Origin: Aphidius gifuensis
Taxonomy: Eukaryota; Arthropoda; Insecta; Hymenoptera; Braconidae
DNA length: 64,000 nt
Direction of reading: 5' to 3'
Assembly: GCF_014905175.1 (NCBI RefSeq)
Contig: NC_057789.1
Span: 22,936,555-23,000,554 of the forward strand
In this document: positions 36,791 through 49,655 of the stretch, in pieces
How the letters are laid out: each line of letters starts with the position of its first letter
How positions within the stretch are numbered: position 1 is the stretch's first letter
Translations under genes and position numbers: made by a program
Notes under the pieces: model-generated
Database searches by the model: none
The model's input: only the letters and a program-made list of their open reading frames with translations
What the model was told of the DNA's origin: nothing

Positions 36791-37306
36791 CCCTTTTTTC
36801 AAAATTATCAATAAATTATTATTTTTTTTTTTTGTTTAAATAATTATATTTTTATTGTTTTTTAACAAAACGATTAATTTATAATCGGTCGACCTGTCAA
36901 AAAATTTTTTGGTTATGTTTTAAAAAATTTATTACATGAGCCATTTTAATTTTTTTTTCAACACAGATGGCGTAAGCTCATAAATACATTTTATTATCAA
37001 TTTAAAAAACTAATATTAATTTTATTATTAAAATAATATTTTTTTAACCGCATTGGAATGTTAATAATAATAGTAATTATAATAATAATAGCAACTATAA
37101 ACAATTTAAAAAAAAACTGTACATTTTTAACACATTAAATTACACTATATTTTATATTGATATCGAATTATATTTTAAAATTAATATTTGGTTTTGATTA
37201 TTATTTCACTTTTGAACTATTAATACTAATAAAGTTTAATAAACTAAATCATATAAAAACAAATAACACTATTCACTATCACATGTCATCACACTAATTT
37301 TTTTTT

Positions 37307-39116
37307 TTAACTTATTATTTCATTTATACAAGTATTGCAATACCATTGCTGTTTTAAATTTTCTTCAGGCACATTCACACACAGTAGATGTACCCACAAG
37401 TCACATTTATCACATTGGATCCATTTTCCAGTTGCGTTTGAATACAATTTTTCACATACAAGGCACTCAGCATCTTTTTCTTCTTCTTCATCTTCATCTT
37501 TTTTTTGTATTTTTTTTTTCAATATTTTCTTGTTTTTTTTCTTTTTTTCTTCCAATTCCTCAAGTTCTTTGATGTAGTCAGCTGATGTGACAAGTACAGT
37601 CTTGCCTTGAGGTCTACTTCTCCTCTCGCGACTTGCCAGGCCAACTCCAGTTTGATCAGTGTCATCCATAGAAATATTTAATTTTTGTTTCTTCCAATGG
37701 TATTGCTCTGATAATGAAAGTGTTAGTCTCCTTTTATTATTTGATGTACTTTCATCATCAGAGCTATCATAATATGATGGACGACCTGACCAAAATAGTG
37801 GACGGTTTGATGTTCTTGTACCAGTTGATGTACCAGTTGATGTTGATGGTGTTGCTGATGTTTGTCGTTGTTGAGTTGATGTTTGAGGATGAGTTGATGA
37901 TTGTGAGTAAGTTGATGATGGTTGGTTATCGTTAAGTGAGTAGACTGTTTGGTATTGATTGCTGACTTAAACGAGGGTTTTCATCAACTGACAAACTGCT
38001 CATTGACCGGCTCAGAGTCTCAGCAGCTGGATTTGGTCGTTCAGACAACTCTGCTGGCGCAAAATCAGCTGCAGAAAATATGTTCCTGTTGAAAGGACAT
38101 ATGCCAGTTGCTCTGAATCCAGCTCTGATGTTCTTTGGTGTTGCTGCTTTTTCAAGAGCCGGACTCATTATTCTGGCAATGTCCTTTTCAAGTAGTCTTG
38201 TACCTGACCGAGTCATTTCAGTGGAAATTTCAGCATAGGCGTTGCTGACTGGCTTCATTATGCTTACATCCAGTGGCTGCAATCTGTGTGTTGTATGTGG
38301 AGGTAAGCATAAAATCGCCAAATGACTGTCAGCAGCAAGCCTTGCCACTTTCAAATTCTTGGAGTGACTGACATGTCCATCAAGTATCAGCAGAACTGGA
38401 CTTTCTGCTGTTGGTCTTGTATACTTGATAAACCATTCAATCCAGTCACCAAACGTCTCAGATGTCATCCATCCTCGTACAGTGACTGTTCCCCAAGAAC
38501 CTTCCATTGTACCAGCTATCAAGGATGGGTGCATTTTTTTCCTTCCAAAAATGAACACGGGGGGAAGCAGTGCACCTGGTGCTGATACACAGACGGTGAT
38601 AGTTATTGTCTTGCCTCGGTCAGTTGTTGTCAGTTGACCTGATCGTCTTTGATCTTTCAAACAAAGTATTTTGATGACGGTCTTTGGGTCAACTGGCTGA
38701 CTAGTTTCGTCAATATTAAAAATTCTACTTCGTGGAAATCTTGCACCAGCTCCACCATCATCAGCTCCAATATTTTGTTGTTGTTGTTGCTCCAACAAAT
38801 CAAAAAAACAATTTACAACAACTTGGTTAAATCCTCTGGCTCGATAAATCGACACAGACTCGGGCTTTCTCAGGACTAGATCAGGGTGACGTGCCCGAAA
38901 ACCCCGATACCAGTCCTTACCAGCTGATCCGATCCAAGGAGTCATGATTTTATTTTTTTCGGCCACCACGTTGGCTAGTACTCGTGTCTGCTTGGATCCA
39001 AGCCCTCGTAGCTGCGATTGAACCTTGACAATGTGGTCTTTAAATTGTTTTTCTTGAACTGGAGTGAAAATCGTTTTATAACTTCCTAGACCTGAAGAGC
39101 AACCAAAAACAGGCAT
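37307..39116 (-). pseudogene. Pogo/Tigger-like DDE transposase with PHD finger, one frameshift
   Basis: Frame 1 (37932-39116, 394 codons) starts MPVFGC, has a CENP-B-type HTH region (KDWYRGFRARHPDLVLRKPE) and the DDE catalytic core: IFNIDETS, LLILDGHVSHSKN, CLPPHTTHRLQPLDVSIMKP. It stops at 37932. Another frame is open from about 37942 through a Ser/Thr-rich linker to 37307, ending in an acidic/basic low-complexity stretch and a PHD finger (CLVCEKLY, WIQCDKCDLWVHLLC, WYCNTC). A 1-nt indel near 37945-37970 separates them; joined length would be about 570 residues. The N-terminal psq-type DNA-binding part may lie in a missing upstream exon. Related PHD-tailed pogo elements are common in insects. 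Confidence 0.85.
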
Positions 39117-39241
39117 AAAAAAAAGAAAAAGTTGAAAAACTGGCGAATAAAACTGGCAATTTACTCTAAGATTAATATTTAGCTCATGTTTAAAATAAAA
39201 TTATCAAAAAACATGATAATATTTCATCTTTATGTACATGT

Positions 39242-39450
39242 ATTTTTATTCTTGACTTATCATCAGTATCACCATGATACTAGGTGGTTGTAAACCATTA
39301 TACCACTTGATACAATGTTAATAATGATGATAAATCATCTCTTATAATTATAACACATGGTACAATGGTGATAATGATGATAAATCATTACTTATGATTA
39401 TATAACCCTTGGTACAATGGTAATACTGATGATAAGTCAAGAATAAAAGT
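39242..39450. repeat. Foldback element with GATGATAAATCAT tandem words
   Basis: TTTTATTCTTGACTTATCATC at the left and its complement (GATGATAAGTCAAGAATAAAA) at the right, with two or three GGTACAATGGTGATAATGAT units between. It abuts the next element. Confidence 0.7.
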
Positions 39451-39454
39451 ACAT

Positions 39455-40574
39455 CCCTGGTGAAAATAATTTGGCGGATTATGTCATAATATGGCATAAT
39501 ATGACATAATCTGACATAATATGACAGAATATGCCATATTCCGACAAAAATTCATTTGTCAGAAAATGGCATATTTTGGCATCCAAAAATCATGTAAGAA
39601 TACATCAGAATATGGCATATTCTGACATATTCCGACAAAATTCATTTGCCGAAAATGGCATATTATGGCATCCAAAAATCATGTGAGAATATGTCAGAAT
39701 ATGTCATAATCTGGCATATTCTGACAAACTTCATATGCCAGAAAATGCCATATTCTGACATCTAAAAATTTCGTAATGGCAAAATCATTTTGATAATAGT
39801 TTTTTTAGTAAATAATATTTTCTTCTCGGTCACGTCGTTGTTTTAATTATGTGACTTTGTTATTAAATTACTACGCAAGAAATTTTTTGAGTGATACCAT
39901 TTTTTTTACATTTCTTCTTGTACATTGCTTTTTAAAGTTTCTCGCATGTGGTCATCTCACAACTAGTTCTTATATATACGATATGGATCCATCATATTCA
40001 TATCCAAAAAATATGACGATATAATAATACAAAAAGTTGAATAATCAATGTTCCCCGTAATTGTTTGAAGGAAGTAAAAATGAAAAAAAAAGTAAATAAT
40101 TATGTTTAATAAATATCAGAAATTCGCCAGATGCCGTAAAATGTCATAAAAAGTTGCGGCGGATTATGCCATATTATGACATAATGTGCCATAAATTGCT
40201 GTAAAAAGTTGGCGGATTATGTCATATTATGACATTCTATGCCATAATATGCCATAAAAAGTTGGTAAATTATGTCATATTATGACATAAAATGCCATAA
40301 ATTGACGTTAATAAAAGGCGGATTATCTCATAATATGTCATAATATGGCATAATCCCCAAAAAAAAATCTTGTCATAATTCGTCGGAATTTGTCGGAAGT
40401 ACAAATAACCTTAGAAATTCCGGCATTTTCCGACAAATTCTGAAAAGTAATAATGACAGAAGATGTCAGATTATAATATGTCATAATATGTCATAATATG
40501 CCATAATTTTTCTGTCATTTTATGGCATATTATGGCATATTATGACATAATCTGCCATATTATTTTCACCAGGG
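39455..40574. mobile_element. CCC...GGG element filled with GACATAATATGGCATA words
   Basis: CCCTGGTGAAAATAAT at 39455 and ATTATTTTCACCAGGG ending at 40574, flanked by AT on both sides. The interior is dense GGCATATTATGACATAATCT-type words in both orientations. The termini are nearly those of the 25202 element although the filler word is different. No coding capacity. Confidence 0.85.
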
Positions 40575-42121
40575 ATTTATTAGAGAATAAAACACTATGC
40601 AATTATTTAACAACTTGCTATCTTGGAATATAGAAATATTCACTAGAAAAAGTAATAATATAATAAATAAAATATTTTTATATTCTCATATTATATCTTG
40701 GTTTTTTAGTGTTCTCAGTCGTATCACAAATTAATCGCCAGCGGCATGGAGAATGGAGATGCATGGAGGTACGCATATAAAACTCTATGGTCAACAGCTA
40801 AAAATGAGAAAATGTTTTTGTTAAAACTGTTATTTGCCTTATATTCATTCTATATTTATGAACTATCTTGTCAAAAGAATTAGATGTCGTTCCCTAATGG
40901 AAACGACGTTAACTTAGATATTTGTCGGTTTTTTTTTATGATGTTTATATGAAGAAGATGATAAAAAAAAAAAAAATTTTTAGTAACGGATTCGTTCTAT
41001 TGAAAATTGAAAATTTTCAAAACTCCGGCGAAAGCCCGTGTGGTTCCTTTTGATTATTCCAAATTCATTTTAGTTTTTTTTTTTTATTAATAATTTTAAA
41101 TTATATGATTAAATATTTTTTGTTTTTTTCGCGCTGTCAAATTATGTACATAAATCAAAATACAGATGAAAAAAATTTGAGGTTATACCACTTGTAATCA
41201 CTTGTAATTATAATAATTTTATTAGATTCGTTCAAAAAAGAAATCAATACAAATATAAAAAAAATAAATCGTTCAATTTACTTTTTTTTTAACTAAACAA
41301 ATCTTTTTTAGAACCATTTTGTTTATTACTTTTATTTATAAAAATGTGTCCATGGTAGTTTTTTTTTTCTTTTCAATAACATGGTAATATAAATAACTAT
41401 TTTATCGATCAAGCAAATTATAACCACAGCAAAGAAAGTTTTACGAATGCGCTTTAAACTCTTTTTTGAAGAAAAAATGTTTAAAATAAAAATCGGTAAT
41501 TGTTTATATTTTGGATAACTTTTGAACAAACTAACATAAAAAAGTTTTATTAAGCTCAAAAAATTTGATATGAAATCGCTAAAATCACTCCTTCGTTACT
41601 ATTTTTCAACTGTGACATAGAGGATGATAGTGATTGTTATAAACAATTGCTGATATCTAATTAACAAATGATTAGAGCAAATTTTATCAAGAGAGGGTGG
41701 CTCTCGGTATCGAAAAGACAATTAATTTGAGCTATAAACAAAGCTTGTAAGTTAAAATTTTAAAGAGTTATGCAAAATTAAAAAAAACAGCTATTTTGTT
41801 TTTTAACAATCTTCCAACGACATTGAAAACAATTTTCAACTCGATTATTATAAATTCCGTCATTCTTAATATCCTGGCAAAAAATCGCATCCATGATTTG
41901 TTCTTAGTTTTCTTATTATTTGACTTTGAAAATTATACGGTGATCGTTTTTTGTTAATAACAAATTAACTAACAATTGAAATTACTTTTAGTAAGTCCCC
42001 GGTTTTAGTATTTTCATAGACAAATAATTTGATCTTAATACGATTCTTCTAACTTTATTACTTTACAAGATATGATCATTTAAAAAAAAACGTGTATGAA
42101 TTCAATACTATAGGCTTCGCC
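40575..42121. repeat. Dispersed repeat, copy 2 (uninterrupted)
   Basis: 40735-40890 matches 24905-25060, and 40978-42110 matches 25737-26905. The junction AATACTATAGGCTTCGCC (42105-42122) is the unoccupied form of the site hit by the 7.5 kb element. Short frames on the minus strand are shared by both copies but look non-coding. Confidence 0.85.
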
Positions 42122-42968
42122 TACACGGAAAAAAATTTACACGAAATTTTACTACGGTCCCACAGTATTCAAGAAACATCGGTCAACTAAAACAATTTTT
42201 ACATTAAATATTACGAAAAAAAACAATGTTGTGATTAAAAAATTGCAATGGACCATAGCAATATTTGAAATTTCGATTTTTTACTTTGTATAAAATAAAA
42301 ACTGCAACGTAACATGGAATCTTTACAAATTTAAATTCAAAAAATTATTATGCTTCTTTTCTAATACTACAATGTACCATAGTAATTTTTATAGGTTTTT
42401 ATTTTTGCTTGAGCACAGCGTCGAACTTGCTGTGCATATTGTAGATTTTACAATAGTTATGTTAAAAAAATTCGAATGTCTCCATCTAAAAATTACAATG
42501 CACCATATATTGCTATAGCAATTCTTTATCTACTACTTGCTGCGATGCTCGTTGTTACCGACTGCAGTATTCAAAAGCCTATGTTAATATGGGCTTAGCG
42601 AAAATTCTAATGGGCCATAGTAAAAAAATTAAATTACTGCGCGGCCGTTATTCTGCGCATTGGAAATTCCAGATGATTTTTAGCTTCGTCTGCCTTTGTC
42701 GATAATCGATTCTTTCTATCAGACGTGCACAGACATGAAATAAATTTTAACGGCGAAATGTGTAATGTGTTTTATTCAAAGTCAGCCAGTGTTACTTTTA
42801 TTGAAGTTATCAAGGGATTTTAAAAATATATTTTCTTTAATTTACAAGTGAAATTTTAATTTTATTTAAAAAAAAATATAAATAAAATATTCCGATAGAA
42901 TACCGTAATATGATTGATAAAAAGTTAATAATACAGTTAACAATACAAAGAAAATAAAAAGTTATTAG

Positions 42969-43121
42969 GATGAACACTTTGATGCATATAAATTAATCGA
43001 CTCAAATGATACTGAATTAGGTTTTATTCCACACCACAAAATTATTGAGTATACATCAGTTATAACGTCAGAAATTTTAACATCTCAAGGTTTTTCTTTT
43101 ATACCAAAAAGTTGGATGTAA
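42969..43121 (+). other. Possible terminal exon, unknown family
   Basis: An acceptor-like TTATTAG precedes a 50-residue frame (DEHFDAYKLIDSNDTELGFI ... SFIPKSWM, stop at 43119) with protein-like composition unlike the flanking repeats. There is no in-frame ATG at its start, so it would need an upstream exon. I do not recognise the family. Confidence 0.3.
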
Positions 43122-43220
43122 AAATATTATTATTATTATAAATTATTCTATAATAAATTATCGTCTGAACGTTATCTGTGTATTTATTTAATTTTTATTC
43201 TATTATAGTTACCATGTATT

Positions 43221-43270
43221 TACCCCGCACCGCCCCCTCCCGCTTGTGGGGGGGGGGCCGGTGCGGGGTA
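43221..43270. repeat. GC-rich hairpin
   Basis: TACCCCGCACCG pairs with CGGTGCGGGGTA around a C-run and G-run. It is the most GC-rich 50 bp of this region. Confidence 0.75.
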
Positions 43271-43670
43271 AAAAATTTTTAACTATTGTAAAATTTGCTA
43301 TTGCCTGTTTCAATTTTTATTATGTTTCAAACAAATTTTTCGAGTGTACATATTTTTTTTTTAATTTTCTACATTGTAAAATTTAGGATTTGTCTCATTA
43401 AATATTAATATGCACTTCTTTAAAATTTGCATCGTCAATTTCCAATATTTAGTATTGGCTTCGTACATTTTTCATATAGCTATTTCAAAAATTACTACGG
43501 TACAAGGGTAAAAGTCCAAATTGCCGTGAGGCGGCGCTCATCGAGAAAAATTGCTATGGCCCATATCAAATTCTAATACATTTCCCCCACGTTTCCAGAT
43601 TGCTGTGGGCCATCGTAAAAATCGCGGTGTTTTTTTAGTAAAAAAAAAAGAAAAAATCTATCCGTATACG

Positions 43671-44090
43671 TAAAAAAATGACACTTGGGTTCGATTCCAA
43701 GTTCCATCTCCGAACTAATATTTATGCCTTGCGGGGCCCATATATCAATAATGCTTTTTTTTATTCTCGTATCCTAAAATTTTTTGTCGCGTTACTGATG
43801 AAAACCTTAAGTTCTTTAGTAGTATGTGTGTGCACGGATATACACTAACAAGCGAAATTTACATCGACACTAAAACGATGCTTGTAGTAGTTAACTCAGT
43901 TCCCCGATACTCTCAAACTTTTTATATTTAAAAGTTATTTATTTATAAAAAGCATAAGAATATGAACAAAATATAAAAATATTGTCTTGTCCAGGCACAT
44001 AATCTTATATAGTAAACGTAAACTTATGAATAAAAAAAAAAAAAAATATTCGTAAAAACATAATGTTAAAAAATGAATAATAAGCAAACG
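43671..44090. repeat. Partial TTAA-type MITE
   Basis: GGTTCGATTCCAAGTTCCAT at about 43689 begins a copy of the 27433-type MITE interior (GGGGCCCATATATCAATAAT, TTTAGTAGTATGTGTGTGCA), but no right end was found. No gene. Confidence 0.55.
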
Positions 44091-44105
44091 TTGAATAAAT
44101 TTGAT

Positions 44106-44121
44106 GGCCCTGAAAAGGGCC
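44106..44121 (-). terminator. Histone stem-loop, H4
   Basis: GGCCCTTTTCAGGGCC on the minus strand, 25 nt after the H4 stop. It directs SLBP/U7-dependent 3' processing without polyadenylation. Confidence 0.95.
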
Positions 44122-44146
44122 GATTTTTTTATTGCTGATGTAGAGC

Positions 44147-45154
<1,008 letters not shown>

Positions 45155-45184
45155 AGTATCATATCAACATCAACAAAAATAATC

Positions 45185-45200
45185 GGCCCTTTTCAGGGCC
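45185..45200 (+). terminator. Histone stem-loop, H3
   Basis: GGCCCTTTTCAGGGCC followed by ATCAAATT, shared by the core-histone copies. Confidence 0.95.
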
Positions 45201-45981
45201 ATCAAATTGATCTAACTAGAAAATATTTATTCAATTTCAACCGATATATATATTAGACCTGATATTTTTATCTGCGACTCCGATCGTTCTTATTGTTGGT
45301 GTTAACAAGTTGAAACAAATTTTTTTTTCTGATTTATTTTCAAGCTTAAAACATTCTAAATAACATAGCAATTACAATTTCTTTTTTTATCAATTAAATT
45401 TCATTTGCTCATAAATCAAATTATTTACATTTATTATTTTTTTTACAATAAATTAAATACAAAATTATTTTGATTGAAATAAATCTTATACATATATAAT
45501 AAATTTTGTTTACTCCGATTTGTTGTCGAAAAATACTATCTATTGAAGGAACCCATTTCTATAAATTCTAGGCATTGGTATGTCGGACACATACACATAG
45601 AGATCGACAGGTGTTCAACGCTGTGTGAGTCTTGAGAAAAATCAATAATTGAGCGTTGCGCAGACGACCAATATAAGTACATAGGCATGCGAGTGCATTT
45701 TACTCCAAAATTTCGGAGCAAAATAATAAACATGTGTGCAGGAAAATATAAACAAATAAACTACTCCAAAATTTATGGAGTAAAAATGTATTGATTTTTT
45801 TAATTAAAATTTGGTAACGAGTATCTATTTTTTTCATTGTTCTAAAAGCCACAGAAAAATTATTTTAAATTTCTAGAGTAATCCAGAATTTGTTTTTTTT
45901 TTTAAAAAAAAGAAGGAAAATTTATGAATCGTATTGAACGAAAATTCAAAGATTATAACATATCGTTTTGAATTAATTGAT
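45201..45981. other. Intergenic sequence between H3 and H2A
   Basis: A+T-rich. TACTCCAAAATTTCGGAGCA and related TTACTCCAAAATTT words (about 45700-45790) form short inverted repeats. No gene. Confidence 0.5.
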
Positions 45982-45997
45982 GGCCCTGAAAAGGGCC
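45982..45997 (-). terminator. Histone stem-loop, H2A
   Basis: GGCCCTTTTCAGGGCC on the minus strand, about 30 nt past the H2A stop. Confidence 0.95.
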
Positions 45998-46027
45998 GAT
46001 TGGTTTGATATTGATGGCTTGTTGAAT

Positions 46028-46405
46028 TTAAGCACTGCTTTTTTCAGTCTTTTTTGGTAAAAGAACAGCTTGGATGTTTGGCAAGACACCACCTTGGGCA
46101 ATGGTTACACCAGAGAGAAGTTTGTTTAACTCTTCGTCGTTACGGATGGCCAATTGAAGATGACGTGGAATAATTCTGGTCTTTTTGTTGTCACGAGCAG
46201 CATTACCTGCCAACTCGAGAACTTCAGCAGCCAAATATTCCATAACGGCAGCCAAGTAGACAGGTGCACCAGCACCAACACGTTCAGCGTAGTTACCTTT
46301 ACGGAGTAAACGATGAATACGACCAACTGGGAATTGGAGTCCAGCACGGTTGGAACGAGTCTTTGACTTTCCCTTTGCTTTACCACCTTTGCCACGGCCA
46401 GACAT
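46028..46405 (-). CDS. Histone H2A
   Basis: 125 residues, intronless (MSGRGKGGKAKGKSKTRSNR ... LPKKTEKSSA), with the acidic-patch region NDEELNKLL. It has no H2A.Z or H2A.X C-terminal signature. Divergent from H2B across 339 bp. CCATAAAAGCC on the minus strand near 46510 is a TATA-like element. Confidence 0.99.
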   Translation of the reverse strand: MSGRGKGGKAKGKSKTRSNRAGLQFPVGRIHRLLRKGNYAERVGAGAPVYLAAVMEYLAAEVLELAGNAARDNKKTRIIPRHLQLAIRNDEELNKLLSGVTIAQGGVLPNIQAVLLPKKTEKSSA

Positions 46406-46744
46406 GATGACTTGGAGTTTTTGGAGTAAACTTGATGCTTAATGAATACACGACCTGTAAGGCGTGTGAGAGACGACTAATACTGTTGAGGCCCCGAAAC
46501 ACGGCTTTTATGGACTTTTTTGCCGCAACTGCGCACCAATCGCGTGGCGTTTTCACCCTTTTAGTCACTCTTTTAGTAAAAGATAGCAACAAAATTGTAA
46601 ACAGCGCAACAATCACAACTCTCCTTTGCTCACAACTGCTCGTTCTCTAACGTTATTGGTGCGCTGTTCACAACAAAAAACAGTTAAAAGCGGCCGAAAA
46701 ACGCCGACCCTCACAATTTCCAAGTTGATCCTTAAACTATCAAC
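46406..46744. promoter_or_regulatory. Divergent H2A/H2B promoter
   Basis: 339 bp between start codons; ACCAATCGCG at about 46534 is a CCAAT-type element, and ATTGGTGCGC at about 46655 is its inverse. Open frames here on both strands are shadows. Confidence 0.65.
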
Positions 46745-47119
46745 ATGCCTCCAAAAGCAAGTGGTAAAGCTGTTAAAAAAGCCGGCAAGGCTCAAAAAAA
46801 CATCACCAAGACTGACAAGTCCAAGAGGAGAAAGAAGAGGAAGGAATCTTACGCAATCTACATCTACAAAGTATTGAAACAAGTTCATCCAGACACTGGT
46901 GTCTCATCCAAGGCCATGAGCATTATGAACAGTTTCGTTAACGATATCTTTGAGCGTATTGCTGCTGAAGCTTCCCGTCTTGCTCACTACAACAAGAGAT
47001 CAACCATCACCTCCCGGGAAATCCAGACAGCTGTTCGTCTTCTTCTTCCTGGTGAACTTGCTAAGCATGCCGTCAGTGAAGGCACCAAGGCTGTCACCAA
47101 GTACACTAGCTCCAAGTAA
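46745..47119 (+). CDS. Histone H2B
   Basis: 124 residues, intronless (MPPKASGKAVKKAGKAQKNI ... AVTKYTSSK), with the conserved KRRKKRKESYAIYIYKVLKQ and HYNKRSTITSREIQTAVRLL blocks. Ends the quartet; no H1 is adjacent. Confidence 0.99.
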   Translation: MPPKASGKAVKKAGKAQKNITKTDKSKRRKKRKESYAIYIYKVLKQVHPDTGVSSKAMSIMNSFVNDIFERIAAEASRLAHYNKRSTITSREIQTAVRLLLPGELAKHAVSEGTKAVTKYTSSK

Positions 47120-47152
47120 ACAACTGGTCAACCGACACAACATAAACCAATC

Positions 47153-47168
47153 GGCCCTTTTCAGGGCC
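47153..47168 (+). terminator. Histone stem-loop, H2B
   Basis: GGCCCTTTTCAGGGCC 33 nt after the H2B stop. Confidence 0.95.
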
Positions 47169-49655
47169 ATCAAATTTTTATAGCTACGATAAACTTACTC
47201 AATTTTGTGTTACTTACATTTGTGATGGGATATATAAAAATATATTTACGACGAAAATAAAATTAAAAAAAAAAAAAAGCAATAAAGATTGTCTATCCAC
47301 CATGACGGTAGTATAGTCAAATAGTTTTGTGCAACGAGAAACATGGTAATACTAGTGAGCATTAACCTTAAGTCTTAACAGAAACGTGTTGAATAAAAAA
47401 ATAAAATTAAGTGTCAGGATGTACGAGTTTTATTTTTGGCAAGTGCAACTAAACAATACTGTGAAAACAATAATTTAAAACTCATCATCATTCAATAGAC
47501 GTTAATCAAGTAGTTATAAAAAAAAAAGAAAAAACGTGTGCTTGTGATAAATATGATCCTGACATATTTGTGATGCTGATATTGACTGGAGTGAAATGAA
47601 AAATCCAGCTGAAGCCTCAAATATTAGCAAGAATGTACCTTCAACTTAGTCAACTAATCAAGCTGCTGTATAAATAATTGAAATTTATTATTCATTTATA
47701 TTTTTGAAATTTGGAGTAAAAATTTTGGAGTACAAAGTAACAACAATAATTCAAAACAGTAAGTTTTAATGAGTCATCAATGGTTAACCTTTCAACTTGT
47801 AATTTTGTTGATATCATATTCGTTCTACCAAAAATATCAATAAACAATTATATTTTTTAACCAGTATAATGTATAAATAATATTATTAATTTTTATTATT
47901 TCAGTTGCTTTCATTAGCTCTGTACAAGTATCTACTTTCAACACCAAGGTAATAATGCTTTTAAGTCTGATGCACCATGGCTATTTATTTAGACAAAACT
48001 AGCTTCCTGATGCTTTCAACAAGAAGTGCAATGACTCAAGTAAGTAAACAACCCTACTATTATCTTACCAAGTTTGATTCAACATCTGTTTCAATGTTAA
48101 TTTTTAATAAACTCTTTTTTAGATATCAAACTGTACCAAGGTGTACTGTTAAAAATGGTGTAACAAGATACTTTGTATAGATTATACAGATGTCAATCCA
48201 CTTGTTATAGGAGCAATGATTCCAGAAAAATTTAAATCACAATCAACAAGTAACATTTTTTTTATATTAATTAATCTTTATTACAAATAAAATTATAACA
48301 AAGTTAATTAAATATTGTTAAAACTTTTTTTAGGATCTTGATTAGAAACTTGTTCTGGAATTGGAATCACCAAATCATAATATTGAATATGTTGCTCCTG
48401 CACCCTAACTCGTGGTCTCCCTCATTATATTAATTATCATTTTACCCAAAGTTCAACAATACAAAGACATGTCACAGCAATGATTAATTATAGTTAATGA
48501 TTTTTACAAAAAATCCTCATCTAGTCAAATCAAACATGTTAATATAACGAAGATGGTAATTGTTTTTTATTTGCTAAACTCACAAGTGATCTCATTGACA
48601 GTGGTTATCTTGTTGATATATCTGCTTTTTTTAATATCATCACTGACATTTATTCATTAGATAATAACAGCATTCAAAACATTAGTTTTTTCAAATTACT
48701 TTTTTAAAATAACTTATGTGATCATTGCACATGTACATAATATGATTTATAAAAATAAATCATTATTTTTTACAATAATAAAATCGTGAATAAATTACAA
48801 TATTTTCGTAAAACATTATTGTGATATGAGAATCAAGGCTATCAAATTGATTTAACAGTAAAAATTTCATTTAATTTTAACTAAAAAATGATTAATAACA
48901 AATATTTAAACAATTCTTTTAAAATTTGAAAATTCTATATGGATTTGAACAAAATAGTTTTGCTCCTGTTTGTTATTAAAAATAGTGTTATCACTTTCTT
49001 ACGAGCTGAGTTTTATAATCATATTAATTATAAACGACGACATTTTTAAGTGAGAAAAAAAAAATAAGCAATGAAAATTGTCTATCCACCATGACGGTAG
49101 TTTGGTCAAATAATTTTGTGCAATAAAAAGCATGTAATTACTAGAGAGTACATAGTAAGGTTAACAAACTTGTTGAATAAACATAAATTGTTATATGCAT
49201 TAATAAAAACAAATAATGGTTAAAAAAAAGAACTAATTTTGACGCATTATTTGAGTCTCGATAAAATTTTTATACATGAAATTCGAGTACCAGACTAACA
49301 AACAAGTTTGTGTACAAAAAAAGATTATTTTATAAAAAAATATGAATGCTTAATAAATAGACATTATCTTTGATGTCGTATGTCTGTGTAGAAAAAAAAA
49401 AAAAAGCTATATAACATTATATAAATCATTTTTGGAATAAAATTCGTTAACTGTAAAAAAAAAAAAAAAATAGATAATTAATTAAAAAAAAGTTTTTCAA
49501 ATAAACAAATTAAATTTTTAAATATATTTTTTAAATAATAGTATACGTCTGGCTCAACAAGAGAATTTATTTGTCGCATTACACCGTTGAATATATCATA
49601 AAAATAAAAATTTACCCGAAATAATTTTATAAAATTTATATAAGTGCTCGTATAA
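47169..49655. other. Repeat pair and possible decayed spliced gene
   Basis: ATTGTCTATCCACCATGACG occurs at about 47287 and 49077 with about 60 bp of similarity on each side, a direct repeat about 1.8 kb apart. Between them, protein-like pieces in different frames (DAFNKKCNDSS near 48010, NIKLYQGVLLK and VDYTDVNPLVIGAMIPEKFK at about 48122-48240) are joined by plausible GT-AG sites but contain indels. I do not recognise the family; it is probably a pseudogene. The rest is A+T-rich. Confidence 0.4.

Larger units (their letters stand above)
42124..43665. mobile_element. CAC-terminus element filled with CCATAGTAA words
   Basis: It starts CACGGAAAAAAATTTACACG next to TA, similar to the 26908 element, and shows a GGTCCCAC word that also follows that TIR. 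Degenerate TACAATGGACCATAGTAATT words run through it (about 42240-42610 and 43500-43640). The right end near 43640-43665 is not sharp. It includes an exon-like frame and a GC-rich hairpin. Confidence 0.55.

Noticed and set aside
46380..46888. Frames between and over H2A/H2B on the opposite strands
   Set aside because: Shadows of histone codons and the divergent promoter.
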